DNA from: an uncultured Phocaeicola sp.
Lineage (GTDB): Bacteria > Bacteroidota > Bacteroidia > Bacteroidales > Bacteroidaceae
DNA length: 64,000 nt
Direction of reading: 5' to 3'
Assembly (NCBI GenBank): GCA_944319745.1
Contig: CALUET010000022.1
Span: forward strand, 124,001 to 188,000
Below the pieces are notes generated by a model. The model was not told the DNA's origin and did not search any database. It saw nothing but the letters and a program-made list of their open reading frames with translations. The stretch's first letter is position 1. Each line of letters begins with the position of its first letter. The position numbers were made by a program, and so were the translations under genes. This document shows positions 48,171 to 57,407 of the stretch, in pieces.

Positions 48171-49277
48171 TTACTCGAAAGCGATGCAAATAGCACTGAC
48201 TCCTATCCGGTCCAACCGCCCGTTCAACGTGCCTTCCGGCGAGAAACTTAAAATATCGCTCGACGCCATATACGCATTCGCGTCGGTAATATAGACATTC
48301 CCGCTAACGGGGTTCACCTCGATAGACGACGGAGTATTGATTTTTGTCCCGTCGGTTATAAAATCCTCACGTTCCATTTGCCTGCTTTCCAGGTTAAACA
48401 CTGCGATTTCCGACTCCGATGTCGTATAATCATAACGATACAGATAAGCACGATTCTCGTAGATTGCAAAATTCTCCGGGTGCACATCGTAAATTTCTGC
48501 GCATACATCCGCACTCGTATCGATTTTCACAAGATGATAATCCTCGGCCGTAGAAAGAGCGCCCCGCGTTACGACATATACAGAATGGCCCGGACCGGGA
48601 AGAATCTTTCCGGGATTCGGTCCTACCTCTATCTTCTTTATCTCGGAAAATGTATTCAAATCGACCACAGAAACGGTTCGGTCTACTCCTATCGGCTCCA
48701 TATAATCCAAACCGCCCGAGTTTGCAACATACAGTTTTCCGTCTTGCACACACAAATCATCGGGGTTGCGCCCGCAAGTGATCCAGCCGTCTATGTTCAA
48801 AGACGTCGTATCAATCCGCGCAACAGTTCCGTCGAACGAACAAACATATGCCTTGTTTTTGTAAAAAGCAACGCTTCGAGGCTGTCGTGCTCCGTTTTCA
48901 TCGTCCACCATAGACAGCTGCTTCAACGATTTTCCCGTAGTTCTATCTACAATTTCCACCGTATTCGATTCGTTAACCACGATGTAAATCTTCGAACCAT
49001 ATATCCCCATATCATTTGCCGTATCGCCAAGTCCCCGGCCATTTTCCGCGAGAAAATAATCGGAAACACTCGTTCCCGTCTCAAAAGAATAACGGAAAAG
49101 CGAACTGTTATTTTGGTTCCACATGCCGCTACACAACACTAAAAGTGTAGAGGTCCCGTCTTCTACCAAAGGAAAATCATCGCCTTCCGGAGTAGGATCC
49201 GGCTCATTTGAATCATCACAAGCCGACAAGACCAAACAAGCGGCAAGAGTTAAAAACATTTTATTAAGAAACTTCAT
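48171..49277 (-). CDS. Surface beta-propeller lipoprotein (YncE/DUF5074-like; BtuG-like context)
   Basis: 368 residues. The lipobox ends at Cys20 (LSACDDSNEPDPTPEG; acidic residues after the Cys resemble a surface-export signal). The rest forms a seven-blade propeller with repeated strands such as KIYIVVNESNTVEIVDRTTGKSL, KAYVCSFDGTVARIDT, KLYVANSGG and GNVYITDANAY. In Bacteroides, BtuG is a propeller of this type that sits on the BtuB barrel and binds vitamin B12. The TonB-dependent receptor lies 5 bp upstream here, the same arrangement. The ligand remains open because no cobalamin riboswitch is present. Confidence 0.85.
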   Translation of the reverse strand: MKFLNKMFLTLAACLVLSACDDSNEPDPTPEGDDFPLVEDGTSTLLVLCSGMWNQNNSSLFRYSFETGTSVSDYFLAENGRGLGDTANDMGIYGSKIYIVVNESNTVEIVDRTTGKSLKQLSMVDDENGARQPRSVAFYKNKAYVCSFDGTVARIDTTSLNIDGWITCGRNPDDLCVQDGKLYVANSGGLDYMEPIGVDRTVSVVDLNTFSEIKKIEVGPNPGKILPGPGHSVYVVTRGALSTAEDYHLVKIDTSADVCAEIYDVHPENFAIYENRAYLYRYDYTTSESEIAVFNLESRQMEREDFITDGTKINTPSSIEVNPVSGNVYITDANAYMASSDILSFSPEGTLNGRLDRIGVSAICIAFE

Positions 49278-49282
49278 ACCAA

Positions 49283-51313
49283 TTAATATTTAAAAGTTAA
49301 TGTAACACGGAAAGAACGTCCCGGCATGGGGAAGTTCTTTACTATCTCATAATTCTTATTCATAAAATTCAGAAGCCCGGCATTTACTGCACACAATACT
49401 TTCTTCCACCGGAAATCTTTCGACACGGAGATGCTGTGATCGGTATAACCGTTTAAAAGATTCTGATCTATATTCTCGCCGGAGATGTAACGTTTGCTCG
49501 AGAAAAGCATGGAATACGACAGATCAATGTAAGGCGTTTCCAAAACAGCGGAAGCCGATCCCGATGAAGATGGCGTATAAGCAATCTGATTCTTGTAAGT
49601 TTTTCCTTCCACCGTACTCGGATCTGAACTCGTCACATCCAATGCTTTCTGAAAAGTATAGTTTCCGGTCAGCGTCAGTTCGAAATCTTTCCACAACGAC
49701 AAGCCGAGGTTCGACGTCAGATCAAGGCCTTTTATGTCAACTTTTCCTAAATTCACCATACTCCAGATGAAAAGGTTTCGCGTAGGTATCGCCATAATTT
49801 TATCGTCAATCCGGTTTATATATCCGTCGGCCGTCACCGATATGTAAGAAAGAAAAGAGGACATTTTTTTTGCATACGCCAGTCCGACATTATACTGCGT
49901 GACGTTTTCCGGATTTAAATCCCGGTTTCCTGTCACTCCGTAATAGAGGTCATTGAACGAAGGAAGGCGGAAAATATGCTTGTAAAAGGCTCGTATGCGG
50001 AACTCTTCCTGAGGAAAAGGTTTAAAAGACATGCTGACATAGGGCGACAAACGTCGGCGCGTTTCGGCACTGCTCCCGTCGGAAACAGTTTCATCGACGA
50101 TGGTCGACAGCAGCGAAGCCGACAATGTTAAACGATTCGTAACGTATTTCCCCGCAAAAGCCGTCAGCCACGAATAACGCACGGGCGAGGCAAAACCTGC
50201 CGCATCGGCGTGTAATTTATTGACACTTCCGTCGGTTGCCAATGAAAAAGACAGATTATCCGTAGCCCTATATAAGGCCACAGCCGATAAATAATACTCT
50301 TGCTGATAGTAATTGTTTTCCAATTTTCCGGCACTTCCTTTATAATCTTCATCCAAATAGCGCTGATAATTCCAGTCCCATTTCCCGGCAAGTTTTATCG
50401 CCCAACGGCGGTTGAATTCTTTTTTATAGCTTCCTTGAATGAAAACATTCTTATCCCATAAATGCTGGGATTCGTCATCATAATAAAAGGTGGTGGCAGA
50501 AGGAAGACCGCGAGACGACTGATAATAATAAGCCCGCAGGCGTAAATGTTCGGTTTCGGAGAAATTTCCAAACAAAGCCGCCTCGGCACGCAGGTTACGA
50601 ACGGATGTATTTTTACGTTTCTCGCGACTTTTCTGATCATATTCCCCGCCATAATACAAAATGTATGGATAATCACCGTCGGAAGACAACCATTCGGCAT
50701 CTGCCGTAAGGCTCCATTTTCCGGACAATCGTTGCTCCCAATAAAACGAAGGATTCACCAATCCCCACGATCCGGCCTTACATGCCGTCTGAAAGTTCGA
50801 ATGCTTTGTTTCGCTGAAACGAGGCGTTAATGTAAAAATATTCAGCACACCGGCTGAAGCAAAATAACGGGCAGACTGAAAGATCTGATCACTCTGCCCG
50901 TTATTCAGCATCAAACGGTCAACATTATGCAATGAAAATCGCCCGATATCGACTTGTCCTGTCTGACAGTCCGTCACGGTCACTCCGTCATACCCTATTG
51001 TTGTATGCTGAGCGCCTAAGCTTCTTAAAGAAATGGTCTTCAGCCCTCCTATTCCTCCGTAGTCCTTTACGGTTACACCGGCGAAATGTTTTACGGCATC
51101 CGATACCTGCATGGCATTCAAAGCTCTCAGTTCATCACCCGAAAGAATCTGAATCGGAGCTCCGGAACGCACCTCACGTGTATAATAACGCTCTGTTACC
51201 CGGACTTCCGGAATGGAATAATTCCGAATGCTATCGGGAATTTCTTGAGCAAACGTGGTAAGAAGCGGAGCACACCCTACCGATATGCTGACAAACTTAA
51301 GCCATGCCTTCAT
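49283..51313 (-). CDS. TonB-dependent outer-membrane receptor (BtuB-like)
   Basis: 676 residues, the size of vitamin or siderophore receptors rather than the roughly 1000-residue SusC type. Signal peptide to about residue 23 (TTFAQ). There is no STN domain and no carboxypeptidase-like extension. The plug domain spans about 35-150 (VRVTERYYTREVRSGAPIQILSG... SDAVKHFAGVTVKDYGG). A 22-stranded barrel follows, ending in FRVTLTFKY with a terminal aromatic. It imports a ligand with energy from TonB-ExbBD. It starts one base after the upstream barrel gene's stop and is followed by the propeller gene. The substrate may be a corrinoid or another small ligand. Confidence 0.92.
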   Translation of the reverse strand: MKAWLKFVSISVGCAPLLTTFAQEIPDSIRNYSIPEVRVTERYYTREVRSGAPIQILSGDELRALNAMQVSDAVKHFAGVTVKDYGGIGGLKTISLRSLGAQHTTIGYDGVTVTDCQTGQVDIGRFSLHNVDRLMLNNGQSDQIFQSARYFASAGVLNIFTLTPRFSETKHSNFQTACKAGSWGLVNPSFYWEQRLSGKWSLTADAEWLSSDGDYPYILYYGGEYDQKSREKRKNTSVRNLRAEAALFGNFSETEHLRLRAYYYQSSRGLPSATTFYYDDESQHLWDKNVFIQGSYKKEFNRRWAIKLAGKWDWNYQRYLDEDYKGSAGKLENNYYQQEYYLSAVALYRATDNLSFSLATDGSVNKLHADAAGFASPVRYSWLTAFAGKYVTNRLTLSASLLSTIVDETVSDGSSAETRRRLSPYVSMSFKPFPQEEFRIRAFYKHIFRLPSFNDLYYGVTGNRDLNPENVTQYNVGLAYAKKMSSFLSYISVTADGYINRIDDKIMAIPTRNLFIWSMVNLGKVDIKGLDLTSNLGLSLWKDFELTLTGNYTFQKALDVTSSDPSTVEGKTYKNQIAYTPSSSGSASAVLETPYIDLSYSMLFSSKRYISGENIDQNLLNGYTDHSISVSKDFRWKKVLCAVNAGLLNFMNKNYEIVKNFPMPGRSFRVTLTFKY

Positions 51314-51928
51314 TTAAAACTTGTAGCCTGCACTTACAAAGACACCCACGTTACGGGGACCATTCTTCTGCAAACGACACAAACCAAAGTCACCATTTAC
51401 TCCGATCATCCACACGGGGAAATCCAAACTTACCCCGGCTTCAATACCGGCATCGAAACGTCTCAATCCTTTCCAGATATCAACTCCCTGGATTTGCCCG
51501 TCGTTGAATGTATCCCAAGACATTCTTACGTCATCAATGGTTTGATATGTTTTACCCTTTGCGCCGTAAGCTACATACGGACCTGCCGAAACAACGACAT
51601 CAAAGTTTCGTTTCGTCCCGATGTGCAAGGACGCCAAGATCGGCATTTGAAAGTAATTTTGATTTACTTTCAGGTCATTTTCCGGCAACTCATACATCGC
51701 TCCCAAAGAAGTCCAACGCAATCCTGTCTTGAAAGAGAACCAACCGTTTAACGGAATGTCCACACCAATTCCCACATGCTGATTAAAAAGAGCATGCGAA
51801 TTATAGCCATTATTCCCCATCCATGTGCTGAGACCTAATCCGGCTTCCACGCTTAAAGTTGTCACGGTTTGAGCATTGGCAAAGAGCATCGAAAAGACGC
51901 ATAACAATGAAAGTACCAGCTTTTTCAT
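51314..51928 (-). CDS. Small outer-membrane beta-barrel protein (porin family)
   Basis: 204 residues with a clear signal peptide ending at ANAQ (about residue 20). The body is an eight- to ten-strand pattern typical of the OMP_b-brl group: VEAGLGLSTWMG, GIGVDIPLNGWFSFKTGLRW, ISAGPYVAYGAKGK-type strands, ending in VGVFVSAGYKF. Function unknown. It is the first gene of a leftward unit with the TonB receptor directly abutting, so it may be an accessory of the same uptake system; that link is inference. Confidence 0.85.
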   Translation of the reverse strand: MKKLVLSLLCVFSMLFANAQTVTTLSVEAGLGLSTWMGNNGYNSHALFNQHVGIGVDIPLNGWFSFKTGLRWTSLGAMYELPENDLKVNQNYFQMPILASLHIGTKRNFDVVVSAGPYVAYGAKGKTYQTIDDVRMSWDTFNDGQIQGVDIWKGLRRFDAGIEAGVSLDFPVWMIGVNGDFGLCRLQKNGPRNVGVFVSAGYKF

Positions 51929-51963
51929 ATCTCCAACTATATCTATTAATAATTTTTATATGA

Positions 51964-51971
51964 CAAATATA
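51964..51971 (-). promoter_or_regulatory. Probable -7 element of the barrel-receptor-propeller operon
   Basis: The minus strand reads TATATTTG, a full match, 36 bp from the ATG at 51928. If used, the 5' leader is only about 30 nt, far too short for a cobalamin riboswitch. Confidence 0.5.
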
Positions 51972-52069
51972 TGCAAAAATATTAAATGACTCACATACCT
52001 ATAAGGTATTTTACGGCCAAAAAGGAATGAAAAGCAGTCGAAAGTTTCCGATGTATTCTTTTCTTCCTC

Positions 52070-52261
52070 TCATTTATTTTTATGACGTTCCGCACGACGT
52101 TTCCGATAACCTGCCTTTATTTTTGCCGAAGCAGAGCCATGCAAGCCGGTAATGTACGTCTTCTTTTTTGCTTTTGTCTTGACCTTTTTGTCTTTTTGCG
52201 CCGAGCTTTCCCCCTTTCCACGAAAGACAAGGCCGTCTATCAATACCTTTTCTATATCCAT
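52070..52261 (-). CDS. Small Lys/Arg-rich hypothetical protein
   Basis: 63 residues from the ATG at 52261; a TTG three codons upstream is the alternative start. The N-terminus (MDIEKVLIDGLVFRGKGE) is ordinary; residues 20-63 are almost a quarter Lys, plus Arg and His, with a central TYITGLHGSASAKIKAGYRKRR segment. No signal peptide or known domain. The composition suggests nucleic acid or ribosome binding. It begins 13 bp after the stop of the B3/4 gene on the same strand, so it is the last gene of that unit. I treat it as real because the frame is clean, the spacing is tight and no other gene uses the bases. Confidence 0.6.
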   Translation of the reverse strand: MDIEKVLIDGLVFRGKGESSAQKDKKVKTKAKKKTYITGLHGSASAKIKAGYRKRRAERHKNK

Positions 52262-52274
52262 CTGTCCCAATCCT

Positions 52275-52943
52275 TTAAAAATAAATCTGCTTTACGTTTT
52301 TTGCTTCAGCAAATTCTTTCAACAACTTTACCATATAATATGCCGCATCTTCCAGCCCGTTCTTCCCGTCGTATCCGTTTATTATTGTCAACAAGTGCAC
52401 GGTTTCTTCCGAAATCTTTGTCCGCTCGTTATCGCTTGTGGGCGTTCCTATCCCTCCGACACTGTCGCGATACACCGGCAAGCCTTCGATATTCAAGGCT
52501 CCACGACCGATTCCTTCATACGGTTCGTCCGCTTTTCCTATACCCAACACCAGTTTATTCCCTTGAATTTTATCCAAGTCAAAACCACCAATAGAGTGTC
52601 CGCTGTATATAGAGACCAGGTTAATCAGATCAACAAGCGTATTGATTTGATATAAAGGAATGCCGCGCAAAATGCGACGACACAGCGCTTCGGCCGAAGG
52701 ACGATACCGGCTTGGATCTTTCCCGCATCGTTTATACGTCTGACGGGTGGCCTGAATTGTTGGAATCTCCTTCAATGAATCCAAGGTATACCGGGCACGA
52801 TAGCACACGGAAAAGTCGTCGATCTTTTCCCATAAATCCGCATTATAAGCAGAATTTCTTACTTCGGCTAAAACTGCCACGCCGCAAAACTGCGGACAAG
52901 CACGATACAATTCATCGGACACACCTATTTCTATCTCTTTCAT
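52275..52943 (-). CDS. B3/4 domain protein (phenylalanyl-tRNA synthetase beta-like editing fold)
   Basis: 222 residues. The B3/4 domain covers most of it: KRCGKDPSRYRPSAEALCRRILRG near 90-115, NTLVDLINLVSIYSG, GGFDLDKIQG and GIGTPTSDNERTKI. In PheRS the B3/B4 fold edits mischarged tRNA; stand-alone copies in bacteria may deacylate tRNA or have other roles, not known here. No signal peptide. It has its own full-consensus promoter and is followed by the small Lys-rich gene. Confidence 0.88.
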   Translation of the reverse strand: MKEIEIGVSDELYRACPQFCGVAVLAEVRNSAYNADLWEKIDDFSVCYRARYTLDSLKEIPTIQATRQTYKRCGKDPSRYRPSAEALCRRILRGIPLYQINTLVDLINLVSIYSGHSIGGFDLDKIQGNKLVLGIGKADEPYEGIGRGALNIEGLPVYRDSVGGIGTPTSDNERTKISEETVHLLTIINGYDGKNGLEDAAYYMVKLLKEFAEAKNVKQIYF

Positions 52944-53308
52944 TCCGGTCTTCCTATATAATAATCACCTATACAATAAGACAAAATTAGTGCTTTTCGC
53001 GGCAATACCAAACCTTTTCATTCTTTTTGTATTCTGCCCAGAAGATTCAAGCCTCTCGTCTTCCCTGCAATATACGCCTGCAAGTTTTTCCCGTCTCTAC
53101 ACACATTTGTCAAATAAAGAGGCAAGTCCAATGAAAAGACAGAAGCCTGCTTTTTCTCCATTTCACCAATAATAAATGCAAAACATCGGGTTATCCAGGA
53201 TAAATGCCCTCCGTCATTTCCGCACCCGAAGACGGTTGAGAGATAAAAAGATGCCCGGCAATTATGAATTCCTACCGCATATCCGCAGATATTTATCAGG
53301 ACTGAGCC
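52944..53308. other. Intergenic gap between obgE and the B3/4 gene
   Basis: 365 bp. Its left part carries the B3/4 promoter. A short leftward frame of 47 codons (53161 to 53018) exists, and the obgE reading frame stays open across the whole stretch after its TAA up to 53018. The translation shows no family features, so I do not call a gene. Confidence 0.5.
52982..53012 (-). promoter_or_regulatory. Promoter of the B3/4 gene
   Basis: On the minus strand: TTTG (53012-53009), 19-bp spacer, TAATTTTG (52989-52982); 38 bp to the ATG. Confidence 0.8.
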
Positions 53309-54499
53309 TTACTTTTCTTCCTCCGAAGCATCATCCCAATCAAGGTCTTCGTATTCATAATCTTCCAGTTCCTCATCAGAATCATCATCGTATTCATAAG
53401 AAAAGTCGTCGTCATCTCCCAATTCATCCAGCTCCTCCTGCAATAAAGCCCGGCTTTTCGAACGATGAACGATGGATGCTTTTCCTGAAGGCTCCAATCG
53501 ATTGCTTTCTTTGTTCAGCTCGGTCCACAATAAATCCTTCAATTGTTGAAGTCCAATATTTGCCACCGACGAAATAAACACATGCGGCACATTCTCAGGC
53601 AATGTAGGTTCTAACAGACGAATCAGCTCGTCATCCAGCAAATCGCTCTTCGTAATTGCCAGCACACGCTCCTTGTCTAACATTTCCGGATTGAAGGTTT
53701 TCAACTCATTCAACAGGATCTCATATTCTTTTCGTATGTCGTCTGAATCGCCAGGAACCATAAAAAGCAACAAAGAGTTGCGTTCGATATGGCGAAGGAA
53801 GCGCAATCCCAATCCTTTTCCCTGGCTTGCTCCTTCAATGATACCGGGAATGTCGGCCATAACAAACGACTTCCCGTCCCGGTAAGATACGATTCCCAAG
53901 TTCGGTTCAAGCGTAGTAAACGGATAATTCGCTATCTTGGGACGAGCGGCCGATAAGGAAGAAAGCAATGTAGACTTGCCGGCATTAGGAAAACCCACCA
54001 GCCCGACATCGGCCAAAAGCTTCAACTCAAGGATCACTGTCATCTCTTGCATCGGTTCACCCGGCTGCGCAAACCGAGGAGCTTGCCGGGTTGCTGTACG
54101 AAAATGCCAGTTTCCCAGACCTCCCCGACCGCCTTTCAACAGTATAACTTCCTGGCCGTGTTCGGTAATGTCGCAGACATACTCTCCCGTTTCTGCGTTA
54201 TATGCCACCGTACCACAGGGAACTTCTATGATTTTATCGGCTCCGTCTTTCCCGAAGCTCTTATTTTTCGAGCCGTTTCCTCCGTGTTCGGCAAAGACAT
54301 GCCGCTCATATTTCAGATGAAGCAACGTCCAATAGTTGCGATTTCCACGTAATATGACATGGCCTCCCCGACCGCCATCTCCTCCGTCCGGGCCACCGTT
54401 TGGAATATATTTCTCGCGCCGCAAGTGTATCGATCCCCGTCCGCCTTTTCCGGAGCGGCAATAAATTTTCACATAATCTACGAAATTCGATTCAGCCAT
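53309..54499 (-). CDS. obgE: GTPase Obg (CgtA)
   Basis: 396 residues. The Gly-rich Obg fold is at about 1-158 ([14 protein letters not shown].., [29 protein letters not shown]). The GTPase domain starts near 160: G1 [10 protein letters not shown]3 [10 protein letters not shown]4 TKSD, G5 SSVA. The C-terminus is a long acidic tail, with about 20 Asp/Glu in the last 40 residues. Obg links GTP level to 50S ribosome assembly and stress control. The gene is the third of hpt-adk-obgE; the gap to adk is 67 bp. Confidence 0.97.
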   Translation of the reverse strand: MAESNFVDYVKIYCRSGKGGRGSIHLRREKYIPNGGPDGGDGGRGGHVILRGNRNYWTLLHLKYERHVFAEHGGNGSKNKSFGKDGADKIIEVPCGTVAYNAETGEYVCDITEHGQEVILLKGGRGGLGNWHFRTATRQAPRFAQPGEPMQEMTVILELKLLADVGLVGFPNAGKSTLLSSLSAARPKIANYPFTTLEPNLGIVSYRDGKSFVMADIPGIIEGASQGKGLGLRFLRHIERNSLLLFMVPGDSDDIRKEYEILLNELKTFNPEMLDKERVLAITKSDLLDDELIRLLEPTLPENVPHVFISSVANIGLQQLKDLLWTELNKESNRLEPSGKASIVHRSKSRALLQEELDELGDDDDFSYEYDDDSDEELEDYEYEDLDWDDASEEEK

Positions 54500-54566
54500 T
54501 TCTTTTATTACAAGAAAAAGTCGGAATGAACCGAAAGGCTCATCCCGATGTTTTTATAAAAATATT

Positions 54567-55136
54567 TCAAAGTTTGTCTATCACAGCGCAGATGTCGGCA
54601 AAGATACCATCCATCGTACCCACGCCCTTAATGTAGCTATACTTGCCGTCTTTCTTGTACCAGTCGATCAAAGGAGCCGTTTGATTATGATATACGGCCA
54701 AACGTTTTTTTATGGTTTCCTCATTGTCGTCGGCACGCCCCGACTCTTGTCCGCGCTTGATAAGGCGCACCATCAACTCGTCTTCGGGAACTTCCAGGTC
54801 AAGCATTACGGAAACTTCCTGATTCCGTTCCGCCAACATGGCCTTCAATGCGTCGGCTTGCGCAATTGTACGGGGGAAACCATCGAAAATCACCCCTTTG
54901 CTATCCTTAAAACTATCGAATACACTTGCTAAAATATCAATCATTAATGCATCGGGGATCAGCTGTCCGTTATCGATATAACCTTTTGCTGTCTTGCCAA
55001 GCTCGGTACCATTTTTTATTTCTGCACGTAAAACATCACCGGTTGAGATATGATTCAAGCCATATTTCTCCACCAAACGAGCACTTTGTGTGCCTTTTCC
55101 CGAACCGGGAGCCCCGAAAATTACAATATTCAACAT
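54567..55136 (-). CDS. adk: Adenylate kinase
   Basis: 189 residues, the short type without a zinc-lid insertion. The P-loop is GAPGSGKGTQ at 8-17; GFPRTIAQADAL lies near 80; the lid and hinge Arg are in RLIKRGQESGRADDNEETIKKRL. It balances AMP, ADP and ATP. It lies 25 bp after hpt and before obgE, the usual Bacteroidales order. Confidence 0.97.
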   Translation of the reverse strand: MLNIVIFGAPGSGKGTQSARLVEKYGLNHISTGDVLRAEIKNGTELGKTAKGYIDNGQLIPDALMIDILASVFDSFKDSKGVIFDGFPRTIAQADALKAMLAERNQEVSVMLDLEVPEDELMVRLIKRGQESGRADDNEETIKKRLAVYHNQTAPLIDWYKKDGKYSYIKGVGTMDGIFADICAVIDKL

Positions 55137-55161
55137 CTTTGTTTTATTTAAAATTTATAGT

Positions 55162-55704
55162 TCAACATTTATCTGTTTCTACATATATTTCACGAAGATT
55201 GCGCCCGTATCCGTCATAATCCAGGCCATAACCGACAATAAAATCGTCAGGTATTTTTACTGCCACATAATCGATTTTCAAATCCACCTGCAACTTTCCC
55301 GGTTTCAGCAGCAACGTAGCGATACGAACGTCGCGGGGATTTTTCCGCCGAAGCTGTTCCAATAAATATTGCATGGTGTTACCCGTATCGACAATATCCT
55401 CCACTATCACGACAGAACGCCCCGCAATATCAAAATCCAGCCCGATCAATTCATTCACCTTCCCGCTTGTAACCGTCCCTACATAGGAAGACAATTTCAC
55501 AAACGACACTTCACACGGGAAAGACAAACGTCTTAACAAATCGGCTGCAAACATGAAAGATCCGTTCAGCACGCAGACAAACAACGGATTTTTATCGCAA
55601 AGATCATGCTCCATTTCCGCAGCCACACGAGATATTTCCCGCATAATCACGGCTTCCGACAGAAATGTTTTAAAGTCTTTATCCTTTATCCGAATTATAT
55701 CCAT
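55162..55704 (-). CDS. hpt: Hypoxanthine phosphoribosyltransferase
   Basis: 180 residues. The PRPP-binding motif VVIVEDIVDTGNTM is present near residue 105, with CVLNGSFMFAADLLRRL and SSYVGTVTSG upstream, and a C-terminal GYGLDYDGYGRNLREIYV strand, all typical of HPRT. It salvages hypoxanthine and guanine. It is the first gene of hpt-adk-obgE. Confidence 0.95.
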   Translation of the reverse strand: MDIIRIKDKDFKTFLSEAVIMREISRVAAEMEHDLCDKNPLFVCVLNGSFMFAADLLRRLSFPCEVSFVKLSSYVGTVTSGKVNELIGLDFDIAGRSVVIVEDIVDTGNTMQYLLEQLRRKNPRDVRIATLLLKPGKLQVDLKIDYVAVKIPDDFIVGYGLDYDGYGRNLREIYVETDKC

Positions 55705-55732
55705 ACCGAACCTTCACTGAAAAGATCGGCAG

Positions 55733-55740
55733 CAAAATTA
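55733..55740 (-). promoter_or_regulatory. Probable -7 element for hpt-adk-obgE
   Basis: The minus strand reads TAATTTTG, a full match, 29 bp upstream of the hpt ATG. The -33 box is not clear. Confidence 0.45.
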
Positions 55741-55879
55741 CAAATTATCCGTTAAAGTCAGAAAAACGTCTGCATGTTTTAAATATATTTTCAGGAAGAA
55801 TTATAAATATATCCAAGCTTTTTTTCGTATTTTTACCGACAAATAAATCATGGAATAACTTTTTATTTTTCAAAGGATA

Positions 55880-57394
55880 ATGAAAATACTAACTTGCTCT
55901 CAGCAAAAAGAAGCAGACGCATATACGATAACCAACGAAGCCATACCGTCCATCAAACTAATGGAAAAGGCTGCGATACAAATAACAGAGGCTATTTGCA
56001 AACGATGGGACAGCACACATTCCTTCACAGTATTCGCCGGTCCGGGGAATAACGGCGGAGATGCCGTAGCCGTTACGCGCTTGTTATTCCTGAAAGGATA
56101 CAACGTTACACTTTATGTATTCAATGTTTCCAGTCAGCTATCGGAGGAATGTCAAATAAACATCCAGAGGTTACAGGAATGCAAATTCCCCAATTTCAAT
56201 GAAGTTTACTCAACCTTCAACTTCCCGAAGCTGAAGGAAGGCGACATTGTTATCGACGGTTTGTTCGGTTCGGGCCTGAACAAGCCTTTAAGCGGCGGGT
56301 TCGCAGCCATTGTCCAACGCATAAATGCTTCTCCCGCAACGATTGTTTCCATCGACATCCCGTCGGGACTGATGGGAGAAAACAATTCCAATAACATCAG
56401 ACAAAACATCATTCGGGCAGACTTAACGCTATGTGTACACGCTCCCAAGCTGTCTTTTCTGTTTCTGGAAAATGAAGAATTCGTGGGTGAATGGGAAAAC
56501 ATAGACATTGGGATAAGCAAAGATTTCATCAACCAGGTAAATACTCCATACCATATCACGGAAAGAAACGATGTATGCAAACTGATAAAACCACGCAAAC
56601 GCTTCGCCCATAAAGGAAATTTCGGGCATGGTTTACTGATAGCCGGCTCATACGGAATGGCCGGTGCTGCCGTACTTTCCGCCAAAGCCGGACTGCGTTC
56701 GGGCATCGGGCTGCTTACGATACATACACCGATATGCAATCATTTCATCCTTCAAACAGCGGTCCCCGAAGCAATCGTGCAGGATGACGTCTTCGATCGT
56801 TATTTTGCCGCACCCACAGAGATAAGCCGTTTTCAGGCAATAGCCATCGGCCCCGGCATCGGACAAGAGGAAGATACGGCTCTTGCCACGCTGGAACAAA
56901 TCAAAACGTGCCCGATCCCTTTGGTGCTCGATGCCGATGCCCTGAATATTTTCAGCACATATCAAGAGCAATTAGACCTGATCCCTCCTCTGAGCATCCT
57001 CACGCCTCACGTAAGAGAACTGGAACGTATCATCGGACGATGCAATAACAGCTACGAACGTTTAACGAAAGCCATCGAACTGGCCGCCAGACTGCAATGC
57101 TTCATTATACTGAAAGGCGCATGGACCGCCGTCATCACTCCGGATGGAGATTGCTATTTCAATCCCACAGGAAACCCGGGAATGGCAACAGGCGGCAGCG
57201 GAGATGTTCTGACAGGCATCCTTATGTCTCTGTTAGCACAGGGATATTCACAGGAGGAAGCCTGCCGATTGGGCGTATATGTTCACGGCCTTGCCGGTGA
57301 TATTGCCGCACAACGTTTGGGAGAAATCAGTATGACTGCCGGCGACATTGTCGAGGCATTACCCGAAGCCTGGAAAAGTTTAACAATAAGCTAA
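55880..57394 (+). CDS. nnr: Bifunctional NAD(P)H-hydrate repair enzyme (epimerase + ADP-dependent dehydratase)
   Basis: 504 residues. The N-terminal YjeF-N epimerase domain covers about 1-215 (AGPGNNGGDAVAVTRLL, DGLFGSGLNKPLSG, SIDIPSGL). The C-terminal dehydratase domain covers about 235-500 (KGNFGHGLLIAGSYGMAGAAVLS, IGPGIGQ, LDADALN, GTGGSGDVLTG-like TGGSGDVLTGIL). The protein repairs hydrated, inactive NADH and NADPH. The DUF4831 gene follows by 13 bp. A near-match -7 (TATTTTTA) lies at 55828. Confidence 0.95.
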   Translation: MKILTCSQQKEADAYTITNEAIPSIKLMEKAAIQITEAICKRWDSTHSFTVFAGPGNNGGDAVAVTRLLFLKGYNVTLYVFNVSSQLSEECQINIQRLQECKFPNFNEVYSTFNFPKLKEGDIVIDGLFGSGLNKPLSGGFAAIVQRINASPATIVSIDIPSGLMGENNSNNIRQNIIRADLTLCVHAPKLSFLFLENEEFVGEWENIDIGISKDFINQVNTPYHITERNDVCKLIKPRKRFAHKGNFGHGLLIAGSYGMAGAAVLSAKAGLRSGIGLLTIHTPICNHFILQTAVPEAIVQDDVFDRYFAAPTEISRFQAIAIGPGIGQEEDTALATLEQIKTCPIPLVLDADALNIFSTYQEQLDLIPPLSILTPHVRELERIIGRCNNSYERLTKAIELAARLQCFIILKGAWTAVITPDGDCYFNPTGNPGMATGGSGDVLTGILMSLLAQGYSQEEACRLGVYVHGLAGDIAAQRLGEISMTAGDIVEALPEAWKSLTIS

Positions 57395-57407
57395 ATAAAA
57401 ACAAGCC

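Noticed and set aside
48378-49142. Rightward 254-codon frame opposite the propeller gene
   Set aside because: Antisense shadow with no signal or motif.
51929-52069. Cobalamin riboswitch upstream of the receptor operon
   Set aside because: The gap is too short, a promoter element lies close to the start codon and no B12-box-like sequence was seen.
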